Shown: positions 13,083 to 21,275 of the stretch, in pieces
Layout of the letters: every line of letters begins with the position of its first letter
Position numbering within the stretch: position 1 is the first letter of the stretch
Notes under the pieces: model-generated
Databases searched by the model: none
The model's input: only the letters and a program-made list of their open reading frames with translations
Told to the model about the DNA's origin: nothing
Made by a program: the position numbers and the translations under genes
Source: an uncultured Rheinheimera sp.
GTDB lineage: Bacteria; Pseudomonadota; Gammaproteobacteria; Enterobacterales; Alteromonadaceae
DNA length: 24,811 nt
Assembly: GCA_943913835.1 (NCBI GenBank)
Contig: CALTZU010000034.1
Span: 1 to 24,811, forward strand
Direction of reading: 5' to 3'

Positions 13083-14675
13083 CTAGTCATTTTGCGCCTG
13101 GCGTATTTGCTTATTCAACAACGGTGTTAAAGCAAACATAAAAACACCACAACCTACGCCAACCCAACCTAAAATGGCAAACACATCTGCATAAATAGCC
13201 AGGGCAGTGCCTGTGTCAGTGCCTGCTGGCATAGAAGCCAGGGTACCAAAACGGCCCGCTAACATTTCGCCAAAGGCGGAAGCTAAAAACCAGACCCCCA
13301 TCATCAGGCTAACTACGCGGCTGACTGACAAGGTTGTGACTGCGGACAAGCCTATAGGAGATAACACCATCTCACCTATTTCCAGCACCAGATAGGCCAG
13401 AATAAACCACCAGAACCCGGCTAAACCATTAGCTTCAGGGTTGAGCGCGGCGTATTGCAACACAAAGTGCGCCAGACCTGCGAACAACAAACCAAAACCA
13501 AATTTGGCCGGGGCGGAGGGGTTCCAGCCTTTTTTATCCAGCACAGGCCAAAGCCAGGCAAAAGGAATAGCCAAAGCAAAAATAAACAAAGCGCCTACTG
13601 AGGTTAACTGCGAAGCGTTAGGAGTAAAGTCGCTGACTAACAAGTTGAAGGTGTAGCTGTTCATTACACGGTCAGAAAACGCCAGCCAGGTGCCGTAGGT
13701 TTGTTCGTACAGCCCCCAGAACACAGCGGAGATACCAATCAGCACCATCAGCACTATCATATTGGCGCGTTCTACTTTGCTACACTCGACAAAAATAAAC
13801 TTAAACCACCAAATCAGCAAAGCTATAGTCATCAGAATAGCCACCACTTCGGTGGCAGTAATTTCGGTGCCTTCTGCTAGACCTAAAACCGCCGCCAAAG
13901 CACCAAAGTCAAAGCGGGTTTGCAGAATTTGCTGCACCACAATAACACCAAGCAAAGCGCCGATATAAATCAAAGTTTCACGGCGAATACCAAAACGTTT
14001 TTCTTCCAGAAGCTCCGGACGGCCTGGTTCGGCCTGACCTTGTAAATGTTTGGTTTGAGTGACAAATACCAGCCAGCCTAAAATCAGGCCTATGCCGGCC
14101 GAACCAAAACCATATTCCCAGCCATATTCAATACCGACCCAGCCGACAAACAAGCTGGAGATAAAGGCCCCCATATTGATGCCCATATAAAACAGCGTAA
14201 AAGCTGAGTCGCGACGTGGGTCGTTATCTTCATATAAGCGCCCTACTATGGTAGAAATATTCGGCTTTAAAAAGCCTACGCCCACTGCGACTAAGGCCAG
14301 CGATAAATACATAATTTGCACGGCCAGCTGATCAAAGCCCATTTCAGGCGTAGCTGCATGACCGCGATAGGCCATACCCAGCATACCCACGGCCATTAAA
14401 GCGCCACCAAAGGTGACGGCTTTGCGCATCCCCAGATATTTATCGGCCAGTAAGCCCCCCACCACCGGCAATGCATAAGCTAAACCAGCGTAAGTACCCA
14501 GCAGGATATAACCATCATCATCAGAAAATAAATGGTGTTTAGTCAGGTATAAAAACAACAGAGCTTTTAAACCGTAAAAAGCAAAACGTTCCCACATTTC
14601 TGTGAAAAAACAGACATAAAGGCCAATAGGATGACCAAGTAGTTGTCGCTGAACTGGAAGAGTTGTAGTTGTCAT
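13083..14675 (-). CDS. POT/PTR family proton-dependent oligopeptide transporter
   Basis: The 530-residue inner-membrane protein imports di- and tripeptides with protons. I use the ATG at 14675-14673 (MTTTTLPVQRQLLGHPIG); a TTG seven codons upstream is less likely. The first helix has the ExxER motif of proton coupling (FFTEMWERFAFYGLKALLFLY). The PTR2 signature region follows (GGLLADKYLGMRKAVTFGG), then GVGFLKPNISTIVGRLYEDNDPRRDSAFTLFYMGINMGAF, which is the second PTR signature. About 14 hydrophobic segments are visible, with the extra pair typical of bacterial members. The C-terminal half has EIGEMVLSPIGLSAVTTLSV, also conserved in the family. It ends at the shared terminator. Nutritional pairing with the S46 peptidase is inferred. 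Confidence 0.95.
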   Translation of the reverse strand: MTTTTLPVQRQLLGHPIGLYVCFFTEMWERFAFYGLKALLFLYLTKHHLFSDDDGYILLGTYAGLAYALPVVGGLLADKYLGMRKAVTFGGALMAVGMLGMAYRGHAATPEMGFDQLAVQIMYLSLALVAVGVGFLKPNISTIVGRLYEDNDPRRDSAFTLFYMGINMGAFISSLFVGWVGIEYGWEYGFGSAGIGLILGWLVFVTQTKHLQGQAEPGRPELLEEKRFGIRRETLIYIGALLGVIVVQQILQTRFDFGALAAVLGLAEGTEITATEVVAILMTIALLIWWFKFIFVECSKVERANMIVLMVLIGISAVFWGLYEQTYGTWLAFSDRVMNSYTFNLLVSDFTPNASQLTSVGALFIFALAIPFAWLWPVLDKKGWNPSAPAKFGFGLLFAGLAHFVLQYAALNPEANGLAGFWWFILAYLVLEIGEMVLSPIGLSAVTTLSVSRVVSLMMGVWFLASAFGEMLAGRFGTLASMPAGTDTGTALAIYADVFAILGWVGVGCGVFMFALTPLLNKQIRQAQND

Positions 14676-14925
14676 AGGGATCCGCGGATACTTCAATTAA
14701 TTTGGCTATTAGTCTTAAAACGGCCTTATTAAAGCTGTTGCCAGCAGACTCATCAAGCTTTTCCTGCATGCTAGTGGGCAAAGTCGGCGGCGAAATTCAC
14801 TATTAAATGGTGATTTTCACTGTTCATTATTCAGGTTAAAAACCTATATCACTGATTTATATAACAATTAAAACTGGCCCTAATCTTGTAATCCTTTTGG
14901 CATAGATGAAAAAAGGAGAACGGCC

Positions 14926-15336
14926 ATGAGTGCTTTAAGACTGATTTTTAATATTTTCTGGTTTGTGATGGGTGGCTTCCTAATGGGGCTGGCCTGGTGG
15001 TGTATTGGTTTACTGTGCTTTTTAAGTATAGTTTTTATTCCTTTTGGACGCGCCTGCTTTGTAATTGGTGAAATGGCGTTTTGGCCTTTTGGTAATGAAC
15101 ATGTCAACCGCGAGCGCTTAAACCGCATCTCCGATATTGGCACTGGCCCTTTGGGTTTTGTTGGTAATGTGATTTGGTTTGTCTTCGCTGGCTTCTGGCT
15201 GGCTTTGGGTCACCTGGTGCATGCAGTAGCCTGTTTTATCACCATCATCGGCATTCCATTTGGCTTAGCGCACTTAAAACTGGCAACCTTAAGCCTGGCC
15301 CCCATAGGCCGCACTGTAGTGAACAAAGCCTACTAA
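14926..15336 (+). CDS. yccF: YccF family inner-membrane protein
   Basis: The 136-residue protein carries two copies of the YccF domain: residues ~5-60 (RLIFNIFWFVMGGFLMGLAW, ..LSIVFIPFGRACFVIGEMAFWPFG) and ~72-130 (GFVGNVIWFVFAGFWLALGH, ..FITIIGIPFGLAHLKLATLSLAPIG). Each has the repeated 'IPFG...' turn after a hydrophobic helix. YccF is widespread, but its biochemical role is unknown. A strong AAGGAG is 7 bases before the ATG. It is divergent from the POT transporter, with about 250 bases between them. A 16-base perfect palindrome follows its stop. E. coli YccF is 148 residues, so this is a full-length form. Confidence 0.93.
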   Translation: MSALRLIFNIFWFVMGGFLMGLAWWCIGLLCFLSIVFIPFGRACFVIGEMAFWPFGNEHVNRERLNRISDIGTGPLGFVGNVIWFVFAGFWLALGHLVHAVACFITIIGIPFGLAHLKLATLSLAPIGRTVVNKAY

Positions 15337-15339
15337 GCT

Positions 15340-15355
15340 AAACTGAATTCAGTTT
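15340..15355 (+). terminator. Perfect 16-base palindrome after yccF
   Basis: AAACTGAA/TTCAGTTT is a perfect palindrome starting 4 bases after the yccF stop and followed by T and AG. It could form a short hairpin with T residues on its 3' side, so a weak terminator is possible, but it has no loop and little GC. Confidence 0.3.
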
Positions 15356-15416
15356 TAGTGAAAGAATTTTGCTAAGGCACAGGTCTTCTGGGCGTTCATT
15401 AATCGGAGAGAAGCCT

Positions 15417-16256
15417 GTGCCTGTATTATCTATTGCTGTAATTGCTTGTATCAGCCTGAGTTTTGCCTTGCTGGCTTTGTCCGGTTTTGCCGGAGTAGAT
15501 GCTGGTCTGGTGAAAGTTCTTGGGTTTTATCAGCTCAATAAAGAAGCCGATCTGCCGCTGCTACGGCAACTAAGCTCGATTTTGTTTTGCTTGCTTGCAC
15601 TGCTGCCCTGGCTGACCTTGCGTTATCAGGCATTGAAAAAACCTTTGGCTTTGCTCTTAGTGCTTTGTGCTTTGCCGCCTTTATGGTCACTGACAGGCTC
15701 CATCCACTGGATTGAAAGCTTAGGAGGGTTCCCTGCTATTGGTTCGGGTCAGGGTATTATTAAATACGCAGCTTTATTGGCTTTAGCCTGGTACTTCTGG
15801 CAGCCTGATAGCAAGCTTAAGCGCTGGGTACAGTATGCTCCTGTCGCTTTAGTACTGCTGTGGATTGGCGGTATGAAGTTCACTCAGATTGAAGCTGAAG
15901 GTATAGCAGACCTGGTGCAAAGCTCGCCACTGATGAGCTGGTTATATCTGCTGTTTGATCAGCAAACAACCTCTAATTTAATTGGCATTTATGATCTGCT
16001 GGCGCTGCTGCTGTTAGGCCTTGGCTTGCACTATCGCCCATTGTTTTTACCAGGCTGGCTGATGTGTCTGGCGGTGTTTTTAACTACTCAAAGCTTCCTG
16101 CTGAGTTTTCCAGGCGCTTTTTCAGCCAATGGATTGCTGACGTCTTCAGGCCAGTTTTTAATTAAAGATCTATGGTTTATTGCGTCAATGCTGTTACTGC
16201 TGCAATGCTATTTAACTAAAGATTTGCCTGCAAAACAGCACATCAGCCAGAGCTAA
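15417..16256 (+). CDS. DUF417 (YkgB/RclC-like) membrane protein, GTG start
   Basis: The start is the GTG at 15417, with GGAGAG 6 bases upstream; an upstream TTG in frame has no such site. The product is 279 residues with about eight hydrophobic segments. The conserved DUF417 block is present: VALVLLWIGGMKFTQIEAEGIADLV, then SPLMSWLYLLFDQQTTSNLIGIYDLL, then SFLLSFPGAF and LLTSSGQFLIKDLWFIASML. The nearest characterised relative, E. coli RclC, is in the reactive chlorine response operon and helps survival against HOCl, but its activity is not known. No RclA or RclR is nearby, so a role in oxidative stress here is only a hint. The N-terminal 100 residues are longer than in RclC (about 197 residues). 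Its last 14 bases overlap the convergent small gene. Confidence 0.85.
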   Translation: MPVLSIAVIACISLSFALLALSGFAGVDAGLVKVLGFYQLNKEADLPLLRQLSSILFCLLALLPWLTLRYQALKKPLALLLVLCALPPLWSLTGSIHWIESLGGFPAIGSGQGIIKYAALLALAWYFWQPDSKLKRWVQYAPVALVLLWIGGMKFTQIEAEGIADLVQSSPLMSWLYLLFDQQTTSNLIGIYDLLALLLLGLGLHYRPLFLPGWLMCLAVFLTTQSFLLSFPGAFSANGLLTSSGQFLIKDLWFIASMLLLLQCYLTKDLPAKQHISQS

Positions 16257-16425
16257 CCTCAGTTTCGGCAGCTGTTTCCCTGGCCAACCAGGCTTTTTGC
16301 TGAGCCCGGTAATAATCCCAGACACAAGGGCAACAGCTGCCGCTGCCACAACAATCGCTGCTCTCTGGAGCTATTGGCTCTTCGGTAGGAATGCGCAGCC
16401 GAATACCGTCAATAGTGGTAAACAT
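16243..16425 (-). CDS. Small Cys-rich oxidoreductase-like protein
   Basis: The 60-residue product starts at the ATG at 16425-16423, 6-7 bases after a GGAG; a longer start ten codons upstream is less likely. It has the compact cysteine motif CCGSGSCCPCVWDYYRAQQKAW near residues 25-45, typical of the short 'oxidoreductase-like' N-terminal domain (CCxxxCxxCVWDxY), with four to five cysteines that could bind an iron-sulfur cluster or a metal. The same domain occurs in plant and fungal proteins, but its function is not established. Its stop overlaps the convergent DUF417 gene by 14 bases, an arrangement seen directly. Confidence 0.8.
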   Translation of the reverse strand: MFTTIDGIRLRIPTEEPIAPESSDCCGSGSCCPCVWDYYRAQQKAWLARETAAETEVSSG

Positions 16426-16496
16426 AAAAAACTCCGGCAAAAAAGGCGGCGGCATTGTAGCATTGTCGGCAGCAAAACAAGCACAGATCTGAGGCT

Positions 16497-16844
16497 ATGT
16501 CCCAACAGATACCCAGCAAACAACAAAAAATCTGGCAAACGGTGTTACAAATTCCGGCCGGAAAAATTGCCAGTTATGGCCAGATAGCAGATTTAGCAGG
16601 TTTACCCGGCCGTGCCCGCTTAGTAGGGAAAACCCTGGGGTTGGCTCCGGATGAACTGCGATTGCCCTGGTACAGAGTAATGCGTTCTGGCGGTCAGTTG
16701 GCTTTTGCTGCAGGAACACCTCAAGCTCTAGCACAGCAGCAATTGTTGCTGGCCGAAGGTGTGATAGTGCGAAATGGGCGGGTTGCGAAAGACTTCTGGT
16801 GGCAACCCGATTTAGCTGAACTGTTGTTTAAACTGCAGTATTAG
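16497..16844 (+). CDS. Alkyltransferase-like protein (ATL/YbaZ type)
   Basis: The 115-residue product is the C-terminal domain of O6-alkylguanine-DNA alkyltransferases without the methyl-accepting cysteine: PCHRV is PWYRV (residues 57-61). ATL proteins bind O6-alkylguanine, flip it out and hand the lesion to nucleotide excision repair; E. coli YbaZ has PWHRV. Other conserved features are present: IPAGKIASYGQIADLAGLPG with the Tyr27 that rotates the base, the Arg39 finger in GRARLVG, and LLLAEGV before the C-terminus. Unlike YbaZ, the His of the motif is Tyr (PWYRV). GAGG precedes the ATG. It lies 71 bases after the start of the convergent small gene. Not linked to the SOS operon. Confidence 0.93.
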   Translation: MSQQIPSKQQKIWQTVLQIPAGKIASYGQIADLAGLPGRARLVGKTLGLAPDELRLPWYRVMRSGGQLAFAAGTPQALAQQQLLLAEGVIVRNGRVAKDFWWQPDLAELLFKLQY

Positions 16845-16861
16845 CGCTTACAACTGCAGTT
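16831..16861. terminator. Inverted repeat over the convergent gene ends
   Basis: AACTGCAG (16831-16838) and CTGCAGTT (16854-16861) form an 8-base-pair stem. It contains the ATL stop codon (16842-16844) and touches the ZIP transporter stop. This placement suggests a shared terminator, but there is no T-tract. Confidence 0.35.
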
Positions 16862-17571
16862 CAGTGAGACATATAACCCAGCATGCCAGTGACAAAACCT
16901 GCAATGGCTCCCATAGGCGGCGCCCAATGTTGCTCTAACCTGACTTGTGGCGCTATGTCCTGAAATAACGAATACAAAATACCACCGGCAGCAAACAACA
17001 TAATCATCGCCACTATAGCGGGAGATTCGGCCAGCCAGAAATAACCAACCAGCCCGGCAAGTGGACCAAAACAGGCCATAGCTGTAAAGCTTGCCACTAT
17101 AGCCCAGCCTGTATAAGACGAAGATTGCCTGAGTTCACGATAGGCGTTAAAGCCTTCCGGGATATTTTGCAGTGCTATAAGAGCGCCCAGTAATACAGCC
17201 TGCGCTCCGCCAGCAGCAATAGCTGCCCCTAAAGCTAAGGATTCAGGTAAGAAGTCGGCTAACATAGCCATCAGTTGGCTTGCCGAGGTTTGATTTTTAC
17301 TTAACCAAATATCCAGCAACATAAAAACCACAGCTCCGCCTGTAAACCAGCTACAGGCTGCCAGAGGTGACAGCAGCTTGATACCTTCCGGCACCAGCAC
17401 CAGAGCTATTGCCGATAATAAAGCCCCGGCCCCAAAGGCCATGATGCTATGTCTAAACTCTAGTTCCAGCCAGTCGGACTGAATATGCTCAAACTTAGCC
17501 AGCAAAGCCCCCAAGGGCATAGCAAGGCCTGTAGCTAAAGTGAGCAAAATAACATTGAGTAGTTCCGGCAT
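16861..17571 (-). CDS. ZIP family divalent metal transporter
   Basis: The 236-residue protein has about eight hydrophobic segments, the ZIP norm. The two metal-binding helices carry DFLPESLALGAAIAAGG (TM4 equivalent) and LQNIPEGFNAYREL (TM5 equivalent), with the Pro-Glu pairs retained but with Asp/Phe and Gln/Asn in place of the usual leading His residues. This may alter metal selectivity away from zinc. N-terminal GALLAKFEHIQSDWLELEFRHSIMAFGAGALL is also family-like. It presumably moves Zn2+, Fe2+ or Mn2+ into the cytoplasm. No metal regulator site was seen. It lies 36 bases downstream of the 2H phosphoesterase gene, with the same orientation, so the two and the EamA gene may form one transcript. 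Confidence 0.85.
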   Translation of the reverse strand: MPELLNVILLTLATGLAMPLGALLAKFEHIQSDWLELEFRHSIMAFGAGALLSAIALVLVPEGIKLLSPLAACSWFTGGAVVFMLLDIWLSKNQTSASQLMAMLADFLPESLALGAAIAAGGAQAVLLGALIALQNIPEGFNAYRELRQSSSYTGWAIVASFTAMACFGPLAGLVGYFWLAESPAIVAMIMLFAAGGILYSLFQDIAPQVRLEQHWAPPMGAIAGFVTGMLGYMSH

Positions 17572-17607
17572 AAGAATGACAATAGCCTTGTTGTGGTCTG
17601 AATAAAA

Positions 17608-18303
17608 TTAGCCTAGTCGCAAGCTTTTGATCAGTACAGTATTTTGCTGACGCTGATACCAGTCATTACCGACCAGTTCCAGTTCGTCAATCACACAAGA
17701 ACCAAAATCTACAGAAGTGAAAGCTTTGAGTTTTTGCAGGAACAGCGCAGGATTGGCAGGCTGTTGGCTAAAACGCAACACCGTCATATGAGCAGTTTGG
17801 ATGGCATAACGCTGGTCAATCGAATGCTGCAAGGACGATAAACCAAAAGCCAGCCTTAACTTTGCTCTTAACTGATTAAGCGCTTGATCATCAAAAAAGC
17901 CCTGTACCAGCACACAGGAAGGCGATGCCGTGATGCCACGAAAATGCAGACGAAATGGCGCTGCATCTGCCAGCACCTCTTCAACCAATTCAACATAAGC
18001 CGCTGTATCTATTTGCGATAAGGTAAAGCCTGCATAACAAGAAATCAGCGACAATACAGTTAAGTGTAAATCAGAAGCCGGATAATAATACTGTTGTGGT
18101 TCCAGCTGCATCAGCTCCGCCAGACTGTGCTGAATGTGCTGTTTTACCTGTGCTGAAGGCCGCGCCAGCAAAGTGATGCCGTAACGGCTATCCTTTGTCG
18201 CTGTTAACAAAGGGTCTGTTTCAAACTGCTGCTGTTCAAACTTCTGTAAAGATTGCAGCCATAAGCTCTGATAGTGCTGCTCCAGCTGTTGTCTGGTCAT
18301 CAT
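17608..18303 (-). CDS. 2H phosphoesterase family protein (RNA ligase/cyclic phosphodiesterase-like)
   Basis: The 231-residue product has the two H-x-T motifs that define the fold: DLHLTVLSL (His80, Thr82) and TAHMTVLRF (His172, Thr174). Each pair sits after a beta strand, and the spacing of about 92 residues is normal for 2H enzymes such as ThpR/LigT and the eukaryotic USB1 group. The likely reaction is opening or hydrolysis of 2',3'-cyclic phosphates or another 2'-5' phosphodiester in the cytoplasm; the substrate is unknown. An extended N-terminal helix of ~40 residues (MTRQQLEQHYQSLWLQ) is present. It starts 6 bases after the EamA stop, with no clear ribosome binding site, which points to translational coupling with that gene. 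Confidence 0.8.
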   Translation of the reverse strand: MMTRQQLEQHYQSLWLQSLQKFEQQQFETDPLLTATKDSRYGITLLARPSAQVKQHIQHSLAELMQLEPQQYYYPASDLHLTVLSLISCYAGFTLSQIDTAAYVELVEEVLADAAPFRLHFRGITASPSCVLVQGFFDDQALNQLRAKLRLAFGLSSLQHSIDQRYAIQTAHMTVLRFSQQPANPALFLQKLKAFTSVDFGSCVIDELELVGNDWYQRQQNTVLIKSLRLG

Positions 18304-18309
18304 GGCTAA

Positions 18310-19191
18310 TCAGCTAAAAGCCTTTGATCTGAGCAACCAGCGCAGCGGCAGTTGTGATACCAACATACCAAGCAACATCAAACCACAACCTATCAGCGCC
18401 CTGCTGCTCAGTTCTTCTCCCAACAGCCAGACGCCCCCTATAGCGGCAAACACAGTTTCTAAACTTAAAATAATGGCGGCATGAGCCGGATGAGCGTGTT
18501 TTTGCGCCATCACCTGCAGGGTATAAGCGATACCGACAGACACTACACCTGAATACAGCACCGACTTCCAGGCCAGCAAAGCGTTACTCAGTTGTGGCGT
18601 TTCTATAGTGTAAGCCACAACTGTGCTTAACAAACCACAAATCACAAACTGCAAACAGGCCAATAATAGCGGTGGTACTCTTTTGCTGTAGTGATCGATA
18701 GTGAGTAAATGTGCAGCCCAAAAAAATGCCCCGATCAGCTGCAATAAATCACCAAAGTTCACCGAAAAGTTGTCACCTACACTTAATATATACAAACCAG
18801 CCACAGCTATAGAGCAGCCCAACCAGATATTAGCGCTGATTTTATGTTTAAGGAAAATACCTAACAGCGGTACGAGCACTATATAGAGCCCGGTGATAAA
18901 ACCCGCATTGGCCGCTGTGGTGTATAAAAGCCCAACCTGTTGCAATGAAGCGGCAATAAAAAGTAAAAACCCAACGGGCACAGCGCCGATCAGCAACAGT
19001 TTCCAGTCCAGCTCTTGCAGCAAACCTTTGCGCTTGTACCACCAAATCAAAGGCACTAAGCTTAAAGCGCCAATAAAAAAGCGTAAGGCATTAAAAGAGT
19101 AAGGCCCTAAATGGTCCATACCAAAACGCTGGGCAACAAAACCTAAACCCCAAATTGCAGCGGCCAGTAGTAACATCAGATTGGCTTGCAT
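18310..19191 (-). CDS. EamA/DMT family transporter
   Basis: The 293-residue membrane protein has ten hydrophobic segments in two EamA halves: residues ~1-138 (MQANLMLLLAAAIWGLGFVAQRF, FIGALSLVPLIWW, GLLYTTAANAGFITGLYIVLVP) and ~150-290 (GDLLQLIGAFFWAAHLLTIDHYSKR, VSVGIAYTLQVMAQKHAHPAHAAIILSLETVFAAIGGVWLLGEELS). The WGLGFVAQR and ETVFAAIGG motifs are typical of the drug/metabolite transporter superfamily. Substrate unknown. GGGAG lies 6 bases before the ATG at 19191. It heads a likely three-gene minus-strand transcript with the 2H phosphoesterase and ZIP transporter, and is 18 bases downstream of the CynX-type MFS gene, so all four may be cotranscribed. Confidence 0.9.
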   Translation of the reverse strand: MQANLMLLLAAAIWGLGFVAQRFGMDHLGPYSFNALRFFIGALSLVPLIWWYKRKGLLQELDWKLLLIGAVPVGFLLFIAASLQQVGLLYTTAANAGFITGLYIVLVPLLGIFLKHKISANIWLGCSIAVAGLYILSVGDNFSVNFGDLLQLIGAFFWAAHLLTIDHYSKRVPPLLLACLQFVICGLLSTVVAYTIETPQLSNALLAWKSVLYSGVVSVGIAYTLQVMAQKHAHPAHAAIILSLETVFAAIGGVWLLGEELSSRALIGCGLMLLGMLVSQLPLRWLLRSKAFS

Positions 19192-19209
19192 CACAGACTC
19201 CCTAAAAAC

Positions 19210-20406
19210 CTATTGAAATTTTGTGCTGTAACTCGCCGGATTAAAGCGTGTCGCCATCACCATTAAAAGTACAGCTACAGCGGCCAATACGAGCCAACTG
19301 ATGCTAAAGCCCTGGCTGTAATCACGAATTAAGCCCGCGATCAAAGGCGAAAAAGCGGCCAGTGTATAACCTATACCCTGCACAAAAGCGGTCAGGCTGG
19401 CTGCAGCTGTGGCCTGATGCTGATGGTCCATTGCCACTATTAAAGATAAAGGAAATAAGCCTCCTATACCTAAACCTAACAGGCAAGCCCAAACTAAACC
19501 TAAGTGCGGTGCGGCCACTAAACCGGCAAAGCCTGTGGCCATCAGCACAAGTAAAATCAGCATCACGCTACGGCGGTCTGCTTTGTGACTAGCCAACCAG
19601 GGGCTGACGATACCGGACACTACTTCCATACAGAGTAATAAGCCAAGTAACAAACCACTTTTTTGTTCACTCCAGCCTTGCTCGACATAATAAGCGGGCA
19701 ACCAGGCCAATACGCAAGTAAAAGCACAAGTCACCAGACCAAAAAATAAAGCTAAAGTCCAGGCCCGACCATAGCGGCCAAAACTCAGAGGTTTTTGTGC
19801 TGCCTTTGCTGTTGCACTGGCAGCCTGGCCTTGTATCAGGTTTTTCTGCGCAAACCACAACACGATTGCCACCACAGATAAGCCCACCCAACCAGATAAA
19901 GCCACACGCCAGCTTTGCGCCCAGTCGGCCCAAAAAGCAGCTACAGAAGCGGTTAACGCAGCGCCACCTATAATGGCCGCTATATACCAGCCCATCACCA
20001 AAGGCGCTTTTGTGCTGAATTGTTGTTTGATCACCCCAGGCACTACGGCCTGCACCATGGCAATGCCTAAACCTGCCACTATGGCACTTAAGGTTAAATC
20101 TAAAGATCCTTGCGTCCAATAGCGCTGCGCTGTGGCAACAGCTATAGCGACAGAAGCCCAGAAAATCACCCGATAAGAGCCAAACCAAAGCACTAACTGA
20201 TGGGCAAAAAAGATGCCTAAGCCCATAGCCAGTACAGGCAGCATGGTTAGCAAAGACGCCTGAGTAAAAGACAGCTGCAGTTCGGGTTGCATCAATGGCA
20301 ATAAAGGCCCGATCGAGGCCATAGAAGGTCTTAAAGTCAAAGCGATCAGCACTAAACTCAGAATCAAAATCCAGGTTTTAGCGGTAAATTTTACGGTTTC
20401 AGTCAT
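19210..20406 (-). CDS. CynX/NimT-type MFS transporter
   Basis: The start is the ATG at 20406-20404 (MTETVKFTAKTWILILSLVL); 41 extra codons upstream are polar and do not fit the family. The product is about 398 residues with 12 hydrophobic segments. The N-terminal LRPSMASIGPLLPLMQPELQLSFTQASLLTMLPVLAMGLG is the hallmark of the CynX/NimT group of the major facilitator superfamily, which includes the cyanate permease CynX and the 2-nitroimidazole exporter. The C-terminal half contains WLASHKADRRSVMLILLVLM, the MFS loop. The substrate cannot be told. It is divergent from the imuA operon, with about 135 bases between their starts. Confidence 0.9.
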   Translation of the reverse strand: MTETVKFTAKTWILILSLVLIALTLRPSMASIGPLLPLMQPELQLSFTQASLLTMLPVLAMGLGIFFAHQLVLWFGSYRVIFWASVAIAVATAQRYWTQGSLDLTLSAIVAGLGIAMVQAVVPGVIKQQFSTKAPLVMGWYIAAIIGGAALTASVAAFWADWAQSWRVALSGWVGLSVVAIVLWFAQKNLIQGQAASATAKAAQKPLSFGRYGRAWTLALFFGLVTCAFTCVLAWLPAYYVEQGWSEQKSGLLLGLLLCMEVVSGIVSPWLASHKADRRSVMLILLVLMATGFAGLVAAPHLGLVWACLLGLGIGGLFPLSLIVAMDHQHQATAAASLTAFVQGIGYTLAAFSPLIAGLIRDYSQGFSISWLVLAAVAVLLMVMATRFNPASYSTKFQ

Positions 20407-20518
20407 ATTAATACCAAAATGATACAGCGCTGGAGAACGCAGAAAAGCCGCGCAGATTAACATAATTCTCACGCCCTGATCGACTTGCGACCAAAGATCA
20501 AAAAACTCTGACGGCCCC

Positions 20519-20546
20519 TTGCGATCCAAAGCAGATCTTTTATACT
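20519..20546 (+). promoter_or_regulatory. Promoter of the imuA-imuB-dnaE2 operon
   Basis: TTGCGA (20519-20524) and TATACT (20541-20546) are 16 bases apart, a plausible sigma-70 promoter. The -10 box overlaps the LexA operator, so bound LexA would block RNA polymerase directly. Confidence 0.6.
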
Positions 20547-20562
20547 GTATTTATATACAGTA
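20543..20562 (+). promoter_or_regulatory. LexA operator (SOS box)
   Basis: TACTGTATTTATATACAGTA differs from the E. coli ideal box by one base and has the CTGT-N8-ACAG core. It lies 18 bases before the imuA start. It shows that the operon is repressed by LexA and induced by DNA damage. Confidence 0.95.
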
Positions 20563-20580
20563 TTTTTAAGGGTGAATATC

Positions 20581-21264
20581 ATGAATGCTCTGTTGCAACA
20601 GCTGCAGAATAGGCAACTGATCTGGCTGGCCAATCAAACCGAAGCGCCTTATGAACATTGCCAAAGTACAGGTTTTAGCGCTTTGGATCAGCTACTGGGT
20701 GGTGGCTGGCCACAGCATACTGTGATTGAATTACAAAGCCATGGCGCTTGTGCTGAAGTGCAGTTGATCCAAAAAGCACTGGGCCAGTCAGGGTCCGATC
20801 TGCTGCAAGTCTGGATCAATCCACCGGCCAACCTCTGTGCTGAATACCTGCTGCAGCAAAAGCGGCCTTTGCATCAGGTGTTACAACTCGAAGCGCTCCG
20901 CTCTGCCGATGCGCTCTGGGCGGCAGAACTTTGCTTAAAAAGTGGCAGTTGTATGGATGTGCTGCTCTGGCAAAACGAGCTGAATTTAACCCAGCTGAAA
21001 CGTTTGCAGCTGGCAGCGGCACAAGGCCAGAGCCAGTTGTATTTGTTCCGCCCAACGCAGGCCGAACAACAACTCTTGCCCTGGGCTTTAAGTTTGCAAC
21101 TCACCCCAGCCTGCAGCGGCTTACAGATCCGTATTCTGAAACGTAAAGGTGGTTGGCAACAGCAGGAACTGCTGCTGCCATGGGCTGAACTCTATCCGCA
21201 GTTTATCAAACCAGAGCTGCAGCACACCCAGCATTCCCTTCCACCTTTATCCAGAGTCAGCTGA
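20581..21264 (+). CDS. imuA: ImuA, SOS mutasome component
   Basis: ImuA is a SulA/RecA-like protein that works with ImuB and DnaE2 (ImuC) in damage-induced mutagenesis; it contacts RecA and ImuB. The 227-residue product is of normal length for gammaproteobacterial ImuA and starts at the ATG at 20581, with AAGGG 8 bases upstream. It has FSALDQLLGGGWPQHTVIELQSHG near residues 33-56, which is the N-terminal stretch equivalent to the RecA ATPase start with the P-loop altered (no GKT), then QVWINPPANLCAEYL and DVLLWQNELNLTQLKRLQLAAAQGQSQLYLFRP. It is the first gene of the operon and the SOS box lies 18 bases before it. The imuB gene follows after 11 bases. Confidence 0.9.
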   Translation: MNALLQQLQNRQLIWLANQTEAPYEHCQSTGFSALDQLLGGGWPQHTVIELQSHGACAEVQLIQKALGQSGSDLLQVWINPPANLCAEYLLQQKRPLHQVLQLEALRSADALWAAELCLKSGSCMDVLLWQNELNLTQLKRLQLAAAQGQSQLYLFRPTQAEQQLLPWALSLQLTPACSGLQIRILKRKGGWQQQELLLPWAELYPQFIKPELQHTQHSLPPLSRVS

Positions 21265-21275
21265 GGCGACTGGGT

